Made by a program: the position numbers and the translations under genes. A stretch of DNA of 26,451 bases from Candidatus Anoxychlamydiales bacterium (lineage in GTDB: Bacteria > Chlamydiota > Chlamydiia > Chlamydiales > SM23-39): NCBI GenBank assembly GCA_011064865.1, contig JAAKFX010000006.1:1-26451 (forward strand), given 5' to 3'. Positions within the stretch are counted from its first letter, which is position 1. Each line of letters begins with the position of its first letter. This document shows, piece by piece, positions 16,913 to 25,117 of the stretch. The notes beneath the pieces were generated by a model. The model did not search any database, was not told the DNA's origin, and saw only the letters and a list, made by a program, of their open reading frames with translations.

Positions 16913-17287
16913 TTATAAATTATTTTGTTTTTTTAAAATTTGTATCTTTTCTTCTAAATTTTTATCTTGGCAGTATTTATCAGCAAGCTCTAGATTAATC
17001 GCAGCTTTTTTATTTTCATTTAAAGATAAAAAACTCTCTGCTATATGAAAATAAGCATTTGCATTTTTTTTATCTAAAACTAAAACTATATTATACGATT
17101 TAATCGCTTCAATATAATCTTTTTCTCTTTGATATATCGCTCCAATTGAAAACCACAGCTGCCAAATAAATGGATTTGATAAAATGAGCTCTAAAAATAG
17201 ATTTTTAGCTCCATGCAATACACCATTTTCATATAGGTTTTTTGCTATTTGATATTTTTCTTCATCTATTTTTTCAAAAAGTTGCAT
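16913..17287 (-). CDS. SycD/LcrH-type TPR chaperone for type III translocators
   Basis: A 124-residue cytoplasmic class II type III chaperone. Three tandem TPRs fill most of it: about 14-46 (A-x-x-L-Y-E-N-G-x-x-x-G-A-x-x-L-F-x-x-L), about 47-80 (IWQLWFSIGAIYQREKDYIEA, then I-x-x-Y-x-x-V-L-x-L-D) and about 81-114 (NANAYFHIAESFLSLNENKKA). The phrases W-F-x-x-G-A-x-Y-Q and Y-F-H-x-A-E-x-x-L are characteristic of SycD/LcrH/SicA. The family binds translocators of the CopB/CopD kind and prevents their premature aggregation or insertion. It is shorter than usual (typically about 160-230), lacking an N-terminal extension. Adjacent genes (7 bp upstream, 6 bp downstream) form one operon with its predicted clients. 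Confidence 0.88.
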   Translation of the reverse strand: MQLFEKIDEEKYQIAKNLYENGVLHGAKNLFLELILSNPFIWQLWFSIGAIYQREKDYIEAIKSYNIVLVLDKKNANAYFHIAESFLSLNENKKAAINLELADKYCQDKNLEEKIQILKKQNNL

Positions 17288-17294
17288 ATATCTT

Positions 17295-17843
17295 TTATCC
17301 GCGCATCATTGAATTTATGTGTGCATCTAAATTCGCTTCAGCATCCATGATAGCTTTAGCAATTTTAATCATTAATTCTAATTGATTCATTAAAGGTTGC
17401 ATTTGAATCAAAGGTATTTGGCTTTGATTGCTTATTTTGGTTTTAAGACCCTCTAGTTTTGCTATAAAAATTTCTAGACTCGTTTTCGAATCAAATTTAT
17501 AGTCTTGAATATCATTTGCATCTAAAATATGTTGTCTATTCAACTCTTCGATGATTTGTTTTATTTCTTTAAATTCAGGTAAATCAAAATCAATAACTTT
17601 ATTTTTAAACGCATCATTTTTTAATAAAATTTTTGTAAGAGCTTCTACTAAAGATGTAGCGCTATTGTAGTTGTCTGTATTTTGTTCTACTTGAGCGATT
17701 AGTGATTCTATTTTTCCATTTAAATGAGTTTCAACTAGAGTTGCAAATTTAGTTACTTCTAAACTGGGATTTACTTTAGTATAAGTTTCTAATGATGCAT
17801 ATGATGGTGCAACATCAACTCCTCCTCTATTACAATCTACCAT
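17295..17843 (-). CDS. Helical secreted-type protein, first gene of the translocator operon
   Basis: A 182-residue hydrophilic, mostly helical protein with no signal peptide and no membrane span. It has the best ribosome site in the operon (AAAGGAGG) and its promoter lies upstream, so it is probably the most translated product. The N-terminus is Gly/Ser/Thr-rich and disordered-looking, like type III secretion signals; the rest is helical, with C-terminal MQPLMNQLELMIKIAKAIMDAEANL. In C. trachomatis an unassigned small gene (CT577) sits inside the equivalent lcrH-copB-copD cluster, but order and sequence cannot be equated here. A hydrophilic third translocator/needle-tip component or an operon-specific cofactor are possible readings. 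I do not recognise a family. Confidence 0.7.
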   Translation of the reverse strand: MVDCNRGGVDVAPSYASLETYTKVNPSLEVTKFATLVETHLNGKIESLIAQVEQNTDNYNSATSLVEALTKILLKNDAFKNKVIDFDLPEFKEIKQIIEELNRQHILDANDIQDYKFDSKTSLEIFIAKLEGLKTKISNQSQIPLIQMQPLMNQLELMIKIAKAIMDAEANLDAHINSMMRG

Positions 17844-17902
17844 ATTAGCCTCCTTTTAATACTTTTAATATTTATAACCTTTTATAGGCTTTGCTTATAT
17901 TT

Positions 17903-17931
17903 AATATAATCTTAAAGCGTATTTTTGACTA
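17903..17931 (-). promoter_or_regulatory. Promoter of the translocator operon
   Basis: On the minus strand: TAGTCA (17931-17926), 17-bp spacer, TATATT (17908-17903), about 60 bp before the first ATG at 17843. Plausible sigma-70-type match found by eye. Confidence 0.4.
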
Positions 17932-18013
17932 TGGATTATTTATTTTATTTTTTCTTTTTTATATAAAAGTAATAAAGACAATAGTTTAGATTTTTATTTT
18001 TTTATACAATTAA

Positions 18014-18042
18014 AATTATTAATTTACAATTTATTAATAATT
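18014..18042 (-). terminator. Weak AT-only hairpin at the end of tamB
   Basis: Perfect 10-bp inverted repeat AATTATTAAT / ATTAATAATT around a 9-nt loop, overlapping the tamB stop and followed on the minus strand by a short T-run. All A-T pairs make it weak; it may reduce read-through into the translocator operon. Confidence 0.3.
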
Positions 18043-21000
18043 GTGTCTCCATTTTAAAGAGAATTTACCTTGTTCTTGCTCTTGTTGTGACTCTGCTTGA
18101 AAGATAAATCCCTTTTTCAAATCGACCTCTATTATAATATTTGAACTTCCTTGTTCTGCTCCTTGAGAGAGAGATACTACTACTCCTTTGGAAATGTATT
18201 TTCCTAGTTGAATTGCCATTTGATCGGGAGCTGTTGGATCTGTTGCGGATGGTTGTACTATGTTAAATCTATCAATTCCGAGATTTGCCATGGAATTAGA
18301 AGATAGTGTCGAATCATCTAAATCTTGACTCATTGTAGTTGCTAGCTCTACTGTTTGGAAATCTGTAAGCTCGGATAGTTGCTGACCAAAAATAAGTAGT
18401 GATAAGATAGAGGAAGATGGAAGAGGAGGAATTGAGCTAAATGAAATTTTTGGAGTGTCAAGTGGTCCTTCAACATCAGCAATAATTTTAACGCCCTTTT
18501 GATTCATAGTTGCAGATATATCTAAAATAGGAAGTTCATTTGGTTTTCCTGTAAACATTACGCTTCCTTTTGTTAAATCAAAATGTCTGCCTGCAAAAAC
18601 ATAGCTTCCTTTTAAAAGTTTTAGCTCTCCTAAAGTTTCAAAATTCATATAAGTTCCACCGATTTTAAAATTTCCCATCCAAGTAGATTTTAAACCTTGT
18701 CCATTAATTTTAATAGGAGAGGTAGCATTGAGATCAAAATTTAGATGTATAGGATATATTTTAGGAGGTTGTTGTTGTTTACTGTTTTTTGCATATGGAA
18801 AAGATATAAATGTAGGTTTTAAATCTGGAATTACAATCGGCAACTTATCTGGAATCGTCATCTCTAAATTATTTATTTTAGCACTGCCTTTTGCTATCGA
18901 TGATAGTCTGTCTCCCGATATTTCAAATATAGCGCTAGCAGATGATCTGATTATATTTGAATCTACACATAAAAGATCATGAAGCTGAGCTTTAAAATAA
19001 AATGCAAATTCTTTTTTCTCAGATAAAGAAAAGATACCATCTGCTTGAAGTTTTCCCCCTTCGGGATCTTTGCCTTTTAGATACTCTAGAGTTATCTTTT
19101 CATCTTTAGCTATAACTTCAGCATCTATATCTTTTATGATAGTTCCCGTATAGTAGTTTTCAAAATAGCCATTTTTAAATGAGCCGGTGCCATCTATTTT
19201 TAAATCTTTTAAATTATTAGATATTTTAAGATCTGTTTTTAAATCTCCCTCCACTCTTTGTGGGCCAATATTTACAAAATCTAAAAGCTCTTCAACTTTG
19301 CCATTATAATTTATATTAGCTAAAAGACTTTTTTGGTTATTTAAGCCAATTTTTAATTTTACTAAATCTAAATCTATTGGCAGCTTGCCTTGTAGTTTCA
19401 TCAGTTGAGTGTTTTTTAATTTCATAGAGCTATCAAAATTAAAATAATCATCTTCAATTGTGGATTTTAATAAAAAGTTAGCTCTTAAAGGCTCTTTATC
19501 AGCTAGTGCTAAAATATTTAGATTATTTATTGAAATATCTAAGCTTCCTACAGTTTTTAATCTTTTTTCAAGATCCAAATTTAAATCAACATTTCCTGTA
19601 ACATCTAGATCTAAAGGATTTATTGATAAAAAATCTAAAGGAAAGTTTTTAAGATTTATTTTGGCTGTAGATTTTTTATTACTAAAATTAATATCCGCTA
19701 AAATAGAACCTGTAGCAAATTCAATATCTAAATCTGAGAGTAAAAATTTATCTTTTGTTACATCGATGAAAATAGGTTTTGGTGAGATAAAACTTTGATT
19801 AAATAAATTGCCTTTCAGATCTTGAATATTTAAAGTAAATGCGTCTTTTTTGATTTTGAAAAAACCTGTAGAGTCCATCTCAAATGGTTTTTTTAAATTA
19901 GCTATAAGATTTAACTGATACGGCCAGTTTTCCTCATTTGTAGATGTTGAAAAATCTATTTTATCTATTTGAAGATCATGAAATTTTAAATCTTTAAATC
20001 TCGATTTTAGATCTATCTCAGCTGTTGAAAATGGATTGTCTATATTTACTAATAGTTTAGCTGTTTTTCCATAAACTTTTTCAAAATAATAATCATTAAC
20101 ATCGATATTTAAATATAGATTTTGAAAGGATGTATCTGCCTCAACTTTTTGATTAAATTCAAATTTAGTATCAACTCTTCCATTAAATGTGAGATTTGTT
20201 TTCAAAGCTTGAAGCTGCGATAGATCTTCAAAATGCAGCCTGCCAGTTCCTATCAAGTTAAAAGAGGGGGTAATTGATACATTAGCTAAAAGATTTGATG
20301 AAGGGGAGTTTATATTCAAATTCAAAAAGCTTAAAAATGAGTTTGCATATTTTAAATCACTTGTAAGTTTAAAAGCTTGGTTTAATAAAAAAGTGTTAGC
20401 ATTTAGCTTAACTGTTAAAACATCATTTGAATAATTTCCATTAATAATGCCTTTAAGATCTATAAAAGATACATCCGCTATAGAAAAATCTAGAAAATTA
20501 AATTCAGCAAAAAGTTTGCTGTTTTCATAACTTGATTTAAAAATAAATGATCCAAAAAGCTCACTATTTAGTTTTTTTAACTCATCTACTCTCATAGTAA
20601 TATTGGATTTTGCAATAGAGAGATTTTTTCTAAGTAATGCATCTAGATATATTTGCAAAAGATCATTTTTTAAATAAGCTTTTGAAATATTTAAGCTCAT
20701 ATCATTCAATGTTGCAAAATCAAATGAAAAATTGCTCTCTTTGTTAAATATTGTAGCTAATTTTTCGTTTTGTAGATTTTCTATTTTGAAAATACTACCA
20801 GATGCTTTTCCTTCAATTTTTGAAAACAGATTTTCAAGATTTTCAAAAGTATTTAAGTATCCATTGCTATCTACAGTAATGTTAAAAGCAAAATCTGTAT
20901 CTTTTTTATAAAATGGTTTTAGAGCATTTGAAGAAGCTACATTTAAATGCGATGTTGCCCTAAAGGCTCTATCTTTTTTGTACAGTCTGCAAAATATCTC

Positions 21001-21606
21001 TAAATAAGATTTTGGAAAATCTTTTCTTCGAATATCTAGATCCGCTTTTATCATTTTTCCAAATTTTAAAATCTTTGCTTTTCCAGTAATATTAAAAGCT
21101 ATATCTGTATCATTAGCTTCTATGTGCAGATCATTTAATTTTAAACTATCAAAGTTCACTCTTATAGGAATAGATATCCAATTAGTAGTTTTTTGAACAT
21201 TTTTAGCTAAAGCATTAGAAATATCCGTTTCAGATTTTGAAATATTTGAACTATTTAAATCTTTGTATGTAATGTTTGTTGCAACAAAAGATTTGAAGCT
21301 TAGATCCTTTTTTAAAAGTGGTATAAATTTAATCCTGCAATAGAGCTTTTCGATCTCTATCTTTTTAGAGTCAAATCCAATTGAAACATTTTTAAATTTA
21401 TACTCAAAAGGAACTAGCCCATCAATTGTTCCTATTTGGATATCAATGTTGTTTTTTTGAAAAAATGATATCAGAGATGCTTTGATTTTTTCTTTTCCAT
21501 AAGATGTTTGAAGGGTAATTATCGATGCAGATATTGCAATAAAGAAAAAAGCTATTATCCAAATTATTAGATGATAAAATATTTTTTGATGCTTTGGTTT
21601 TTTCAT
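18034..21606 (-). CDS. tamB: TamB-like (AsmA/DUF490) envelope protein
   Basis: A 1190-residue protein with one N-terminal inner-membrane anchor (about 13-34) and a very long periplasmic part of repeating beta-strand units. This is the AsmA-like/TamB architecture that forms a lipid-conducting groove or scaffold between inner and outer membranes (E. coli TamB is 1259 aa). The C-terminal DUF490/TamB domain is evident: LLKGSYVFAGRHFDLTKGSV, GKPNELPILDISA, a GPLDTPKISFSSIPPLP block, a SLLIFGQ segment, and the final GKYISKGVVVSLSQG and LKWRHNY, which ends in an aromatic. It lies 7 bp after the TamA-like gene. Established family roles are assembly of some outer-membrane proteins and, for TamB/YhdP/YdbH, phospholipid transport. 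Confidence 0.9.
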   Translation of the reverse strand: MKKPKHQKIFYHLIIWIIAFFFIAISASIITLQTSYGKEKIKASLISFFQKNNIDIQIGTIDGLVPFEYKFKNVSIGFDSKKIEIEKLYCRIKFIPLLKKDLSFKSFVATNITYKDLNSSNISKSETDISNALAKNVQKTTNWISIPIRVNFDSLKLNDLHIEANDTDIAFNITGKAKILKFGKMIKADLDIRRKDFPKSYLEIFCRLYKKDRAFRATSHLNVASSNALKPFYKKDTDFAFNITVDSNGYLNTFENLENLFSKIEGKASGSIFKIENLQNEKLATIFNKESNFSFDFATLNDMSLNISKAYLKNDLLQIYLDALLRKNLSIAKSNITMRVDELKKLNSELFGSFIFKSSYENSKLFAEFNFLDFSIADVSFIDLKGIINGNYSNDVLTVKLNANTFLLNQAFKLTSDLKYANSFLSFLNLNINSPSSNLLANVSITPSFNLIGTGRLHFEDLSQLQALKTNLTFNGRVDTKFEFNQKVEADTSFQNLYLNIDVNDYYFEKVYGKTAKLLVNIDNPFSTAEIDLKSRFKDLKFHDLQIDKIDFSTSTNEENWPYQLNLIANLKKPFEMDSTGFFKIKKDAFTLNIQDLKGNLFNQSFISPKPIFIDVTKDKFLLSDLDIEFATGSILADINFSNKKSTAKINLKNFPLDFLSINPLDLDVTGNVDLNLDLEKRLKTVGSLDISINNLNILALADKEPLRANFLLKSTIEDDYFNFDSSMKLKNTQLMKLQGKLPIDLDLVKLKIGLNNQKSLLANINYNGKVEELLDFVNIGPQRVEGDLKTDLKISNNLKDLKIDGTGSFKNGYFENYYTGTIIKDIDAEVIAKDEKITLEYLKGKDPEGGKLQADGIFSLSEKKEFAFYFKAQLHDLLCVDSNIIRSSASAIFEISGDRLSSIAKGSAKINNLEMTIPDKLPIVIPDLKPTFISFPYAKNSKQQQPPKIYPIHLNFDLNATSPIKINGQGLKSTWMGNFKIGGTYMNFETLGELKLLKGSYVFAGRHFDLTKGSVMFTGKPNELPILDISATMNQKGVKIIADVEGPLDTPKISFSSIPPLPSSSILSLLIFGQQLSELTDFQTVELATTMSQDLDDSTLSSNSMANLGIDRFNIVQPSATDPTAPDQMAIQLGKYISKGVVVSLSQGAEQGSSNIIIEVDLKKGFIFQAESQQEQEQGKFSLKWRHNY

Positions 21607-21613
21607 AATTTTT

Positions 21614-23386
21614 TTAAAATGTTTGTCCTACACTTACATAAATTTTATATCTTGAATCTATAGCACTTCTTCGATCTAACGGAAATGCTACATCAAATCT
21701 TAAGGGGCCAAAAAATGAAAAATATCTAAGACCTATTCCGACAGATTTAAACCACTTTTCATTAACTGTTGGAAATTCATTTCTAGATACTACTCCAAGA
21801 TCTGTAAAAGGAACTAAGCCAATTTTTTCAGTAAGCCTAATTCTAGGCTCTATCGATACATAAATTGCAGATCTTCCTCCAATCGGCTCATTTTTAGCAT
21901 TTAGCTCACTTACAGTTCTATATTTGTATCCTCTTAAATCATCATCAGAGCCACCTAAAAATAGTTTGGTTAAAGGAAGATCAAAAACATTAGCTCCGAA
22001 AATTGATCCGAGTTGCAGCCTTAGCGCTAAAATAAAATTTTTAAATTTTTCTAAGGGGATATATAAATTGTATGTTAACGATTGTTTGAAAAATGCTTTA
22101 GCTGAATTTATCGTATTTTTAAATGGCCATGCTCTATAAATTATTGTCTGTCCATGTGTCGGATTTAATAAATGATTAGCTGATGAGTATTTTAAATACA
22201 TAGGAAGAGATAATAAAAAAAAGTTTCCATCATTTGCACTGTGAGTAATTTCATCATACTCCATATTAAAACCTAAAGATCCATCAACTTTTTTTGAAAT
22301 TTTTTTATCAATTCTATTCTCCATTGAATAATTAAACGCTAAATATGTTATTGGTATCTTATCTCTAGAGGCTTCAAATCTAAGTACATAATCTTGATTC
22401 TTTTTTATGAAATTAGGTTTTTTATATGTTGCTGCTCCCAAAAAAAGTCTTTGAGCTATATTCGCATCAATAGCTAAAATCTCCCCTCGAGATCTAAAGT
22501 TTCTATTAGCCCAACCAAAAGAGACTCCAAATCCATCGACAGTTGCATAGCTAACTCCAGCTGTTACATATTTATGCAAAGCTTCAACAAGCTTTATATG
22601 CATGTTAAGATCACAGTTTTTATCAACCTTATCATCATGAATAATAGCAACTGAGCTAAATAAATTTGTTTTTAATAGATCTTGTTGCGTTTGTATTACC
22701 TTTTCTATGTCATAGGTCTTTTTTTTATCCCAATTAATCTTTTTTTCAATAAAACTCTTATCAATATCTTTAAGCCCTGTAATCGAGGTTGGTCCAAATA
22801 AAGAGAAAGATCCCAAATCAATACACCAATCAATAGATGCATTTTTATGAGCTACGTCTATTATAACATCTCTTTTTTCCACTTTTGCTAAAGGATAGCC
22901 TTTGCTTGCTAACAAAAATAAAAGCTTTTTTTGAGCATTTAAGATCTTTTGAGTAATTAAAGGGCTGTTTTTTTCTAAATCTAAATCGTCTATTGAAATA
23001 TCTATTGAATCTAATTTCTTTTTTTCAATACAATCTATGTAAATATTAGCATCCTTTATTGTGTATCTCGGTCCTGGTATAATAAAGATATTTACAATAA
23101 TGTTATTATCAAACTCTTTCTCCTCATACTCTATCTCTATTTTTGCGTCATAAAACCCATAAAAATGTAGAATTTTTATCATCTCTGGCATATCGCTATT
23201 AGCTCTAAATCTAAGGGCATTGATTGTTTTCGGGGCTCTTTTTTGTAAAATTACTAGATTTGAAACTCTTTTAATTGCATTTATTGCAGCTCTATCTTTT
23301 AGTCCAGAAAATTTGACATCATAGTTTAATGTAAATATCGAGAGAGGGAAAATGAAAATTATTAATATTTTTTGAAAAAGTCGCAT
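21614..23386 (-). CDS. tamA: TamA-like Omp85 outer-membrane protein
   Basis: A 590-residue Omp85-family outer-membrane beta-barrel protein. Signal peptide at about 1-18, then POTRA-type domains (about 19-255, probably three, as in TamA), then a 16-stranded barrel domain (about 262-590). The diagnostic L6 motif appears as GGSDDDLRGYKY with Arg485-Gly486-Tyr487, the last strand ends in VSVGQTF with a terminal Phe, and the conserved SRYKIYVSVG C-terminal signal is present. Length is close to E. coli TamA (577) and far shorter than BamA (about 800), and the partner tamB follows at 7 bp, so TamA is preferred over BamA. It probably forms the outer-membrane half of a TamAB bridge. Confidence 0.88.
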   Translation of the reverse strand: MRLFQKILIIFIFPLSIFTLNYDVKFSGLKDRAAINAIKRVSNLVILQKRAPKTINALRFRANSDMPEMIKILHFYGFYDAKIEIEYEEKEFDNNIIVNIFIIPGPRYTIKDANIYIDCIEKKKLDSIDISIDDLDLEKNSPLITQKILNAQKKLLFLLASKGYPLAKVEKRDVIIDVAHKNASIDWCIDLGSFSLFGPTSITGLKDIDKSFIEKKINWDKKKTYDIEKVIQTQQDLLKTNLFSSVAIIHDDKVDKNCDLNMHIKLVEALHKYVTAGVSYATVDGFGVSFGWANRNFRSRGEILAIDANIAQRLFLGAATYKKPNFIKKNQDYVLRFEASRDKIPITYLAFNYSMENRIDKKISKKVDGSLGFNMEYDEITHSANDGNFFLLSLPMYLKYSSANHLLNPTHGQTIIYRAWPFKNTINSAKAFFKQSLTYNLYIPLEKFKNFILALRLQLGSIFGANVFDLPLTKLFLGGSDDDLRGYKYRTVSELNAKNEPIGGRSAIYVSIEPRIRLTEKIGLVPFTDLGVVSRNEFPTVNEKWFKSVGIGLRYFSFFGPLRFDVAFPLDRRSAIDSRYKIYVSVGQTF

Positions 23387-23412
23387 CTATTTTTAAACCG
23401 GCCTTTTTTAAA

Positions 23413-23441
23413 ATTTTGCTTCATATCTAATAGAAGGTCAA
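23413..23441 (-). promoter_or_regulatory. Possible promoter of tamA-tamB
   Basis: On the minus strand: TTGACC (23441-23436), 17-bp spacer, CAAAAT (23418-23413), about 27 bp before the tamA ATG. It lies back to back with the nfeD promoter. Confidence 0.35.
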
Positions 23442-23461
23442 TAGATATTTTAATAAAAAAA

Positions 23462-23489
23462 TTGTAATTTAAGTTCTTTCGATTATATT
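23462..23489 (+). promoter_or_regulatory. Possible promoter of the nfeD-floA unit
   Basis: TTGTAA (23462-23467), 16-bp spacer, TATATT (23484-23489), about 30 bp before the nfeD ATG. Ribosome site weak (AAGTGA). Confidence 0.4.
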
Positions 23490-23518
23490 ATTTAATCTAA
23501 AAACTATAAAGTGAAACT

Positions 23519-23983
23519 ATGTTCATTGCTATTATCTTATCTCTCATGGGCCTTTTACTGATCTATCTAGAATTTTTTCTGCCAGGTAGCATCTTCGCAA
23601 TTGGAGGATCTGTTTTGCTCATAACTTCACTTTTTTTGTTAATAGTTGAAAAGATAAAAATTCTATATTTTGGTTTTTTTCTATCTATATTAATTTTAGC
23701 TATATTTTTAGTTATTAAAATAGCTCTTCGAAAAATCAAAACCAATAAAGATATTTTTTTAAATTCAGATCAAGAAGGATTTAGAGCTTCTATTTTGAAA
23801 AAAGATCTAATCGGAAAGTATGGAATAGCTTTTACAGATCTTGGACCTTCTGGAAAAATTTTAATAAACGATAAATACTACTTTGCAATCACTAAAGAAA
23901 ATTACATCGTAAAAGGAAAAAAAATAAAAATTATAGATGGTCAAGGATCAAACTTTATTGTTAAAGAACTACATGGAGAATAA
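23519..23983 (+). CDS. nfeD: NfeD-like membrane protein (short form)
   Basis: A 154-residue protein: two to three membrane helices at about 1-70 (an opening helix, then the PGSIFAIGGSVLLITSLFLL segment with the G-x-x-x-x-x-x-G spacing of NfeD), and a soluble C-terminal OB-fold-like domain at about 90-154 (LIGKYGIAFTDLGPSGKILI and VKGKKIKIIDGQGSNFIVKE, typical of NfeD C-terminal domains). This is the short class without the serine-protease domain. NfeD partners stomatin/flotillin-type proteins in bacteria and archaea and is almost always next to them, as here (floA starts 1 bp after the stop). Role: organisation or proteostasis of membrane microdomains with FloA. Confidence 0.85.
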   Translation: MFIAIILSLMGLLLIYLEFFLPGSIFAIGGSVLLITSLFLLIVEKIKILYFGFFLSILILAIFLVIKIALRKIKTNKDIFLNSDQEGFRASILKKDLIGKYGIAFTDLGPSGKILINDKYYFAITKENYIVKGKKIKIIDGQGSNFIVKELHGE

Positions 23984-23984
23984 T

Positions 23985-24980
23985 ATGAATATTTTAGCTC
24001 AAATTAATTTTACTTCTATACCAACTTTGCTATTTTTAGTAGTTGGATTTTTTGCTTTTATTTTTCTATCTATGGTTTCAAAATATGTGAAACTTTGGTT
24101 TCAAGCTTTTGTAACAGGTACTCCTATTTCTCTTTTTAATATTATCGGTATAAGCCTTAGAAAAATCCCTCCAAAACTTATTATCAGTGTTAGAATTACA
24201 GCTTTTAAAGCGGGTCTCAAAGATATAAGCGTTGCAGATCTAGAAACTCACTATTTAGCAGGTGGAAAAGTTTCTGAAGTTGTCAAAGCTATGATCGCTG
24301 CTGATAAAGCTAATATAAAACTTAACTGGAAGCAAGCAACTGCTATCGATTTAGCTGGAAGAGATCTTTTTGAAGCTGTAAAAACATCTGTTAATCCAAA
24401 AGTTATTGATTGTCCTCCGACCGGTGAAATTTCAGCTGTTGCTAAAGATGGAATTGAGCTGAAATGTTGCGCTAGAGTAACTGTTAGAACCAATATCGAA
24501 CAGCTAGTCGGCGGCGCTACTGAAGAGACTATTGTTGCAAGGGTAGGGGAAGGGATTGTATCTACTATAGGCTCATCAAAAAATCATCAAATAGTTTTAG
24601 AATCTCCTCAAAATATCTCGAAACTTGTTTTGGAAAAAGGTTTAGATGCTGGTACTGCTTATGAAATTTTATCAATTGATATTGCTGATATCACAATCGG
24701 AGAGAATGTTGGTGCTAGATTAGAAGTTAAAAGAGCAGAAGCTCAAGAAAAAGTTGCAAGAGCAAAAGCAGAAGAAAGAAGAGCAATGGCTGTTGCTTTA
24801 GAACAAGAAAATATTGCTAAAATTAAAGAGGCTGAAAGTAAATTGCCTATTGCTATGGCTAAAGCTTTTGAAAGTGGAAACCTCGGTGTTTTGGATTATT
24901 TTAAACTAAAAAATATCCAAGCAGATACATCAATGAGAGATTTTATCTCTAAACCTAAAACCAAAAACCAAAAAATATGA
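23985..24980 (+). CDS. floA: FloA-like flotillin (YqfA/DUF4571 type)
   Basis: A 331-residue protein, the length of B. subtilis FloA. I choose the ATG at 23985, which has GGAGA at 23975-23979 and lies just after the nfeD stop; a longer frame from 23937 would overlap nfeD and add 16 residues. An N-terminal hydrophobic hairpin (about 11-33) anchors it in the cytoplasmic membrane. A SPFH/PHB-like domain follows, then a helical Glu/Ala-rich region (VKRAEAQEKVARAKAEERRAMAV, with EA repeats). FloA family phrases such as the GTPISLFNIIGISLRKIPP block, AGGKVSEVVKAMIAADKANI, DLAGRDLFEAV, VNPKVIDCPP and a DIADITIGENVGARLE block near the repeat region are all visible. Flotillins scaffold membrane microdomains. 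Its stop overlaps the next small ORF. Confidence 0.93.
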   Translation: MNILAQINFTSIPTLLFLVVGFFAFIFLSMVSKYVKLWFQAFVTGTPISLFNIIGISLRKIPPKLIISVRITAFKAGLKDISVADLETHYLAGGKVSEVVKAMIAADKANIKLNWKQATAIDLAGRDLFEAVKTSVNPKVIDCPPTGEISAVAKDGIELKCCARVTVRTNIEQLVGGATEETIVARVGEGIVSTIGSSKNHQIVLESPQNISKLVLEKGLDAGTAYEILSIDIADITIGENVGARLEVKRAEAQEKVARAKAEERRAMAVALEQENIAKIKEAESKLPIAMAKAFESGNLGVLDYFKLKNIQADTSMRDFISKPKTKNQKI

Positions 24981-25117
24981 TTGAAAAAGACTTAGAAAAA
25001 GAAGAAGAAATGTCAGATGATGAAAATCATTTTTTGAAGTTTTTTCAAGATAATGAAATAGAGGATCTTTTTGTATTTTCTGAAATTTTAAATAATCCTA
25101 AATTTGATAGCGAATGA
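24977..25117 (+). CDS. 46-residue acidic small protein, coupled to floA and the next gene
   Basis: A short open frame that starts in the floA stop (ATGA 24977-24980) and ends in the start of the next gene (ATGA 25114-25117), so it is joined by overlap at both ends. The product begins MIEKDLEKEEEMSDDEN and is dense in Asp/Glu, then has FLKFFQDNEIEDLFVFSEIL, a likely amphipathic helix. It has no membrane helix of its own. A second start (MSDDEN, 25010) with GAAGAAG upstream would give 35 residues. Both junctions being ATGA, with no gap left uncoded, strongly suggests a real gene. Function unknown; the location suggests a small partner of FloA/NfeD or of the following membrane protein. Confidence 0.6.
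   Translation: MIEKDLEKEEEMSDDENHFLKFFQDNEIEDLFVFSEILNNPKFDSE

Noticed and set aside
21614..23386. BamA assignment for the Omp85 protein
   Set aside because: Too short for five POTRA domains plus barrel, and directly followed by tamB, so TamA fits better.
23937..23984. Extended start of floA at 23937
   Set aside because: It overlaps the nfeD coding end and adds residues before the membrane hairpin; the ATG at 23985 has GGAGA and gives the family's standard length.
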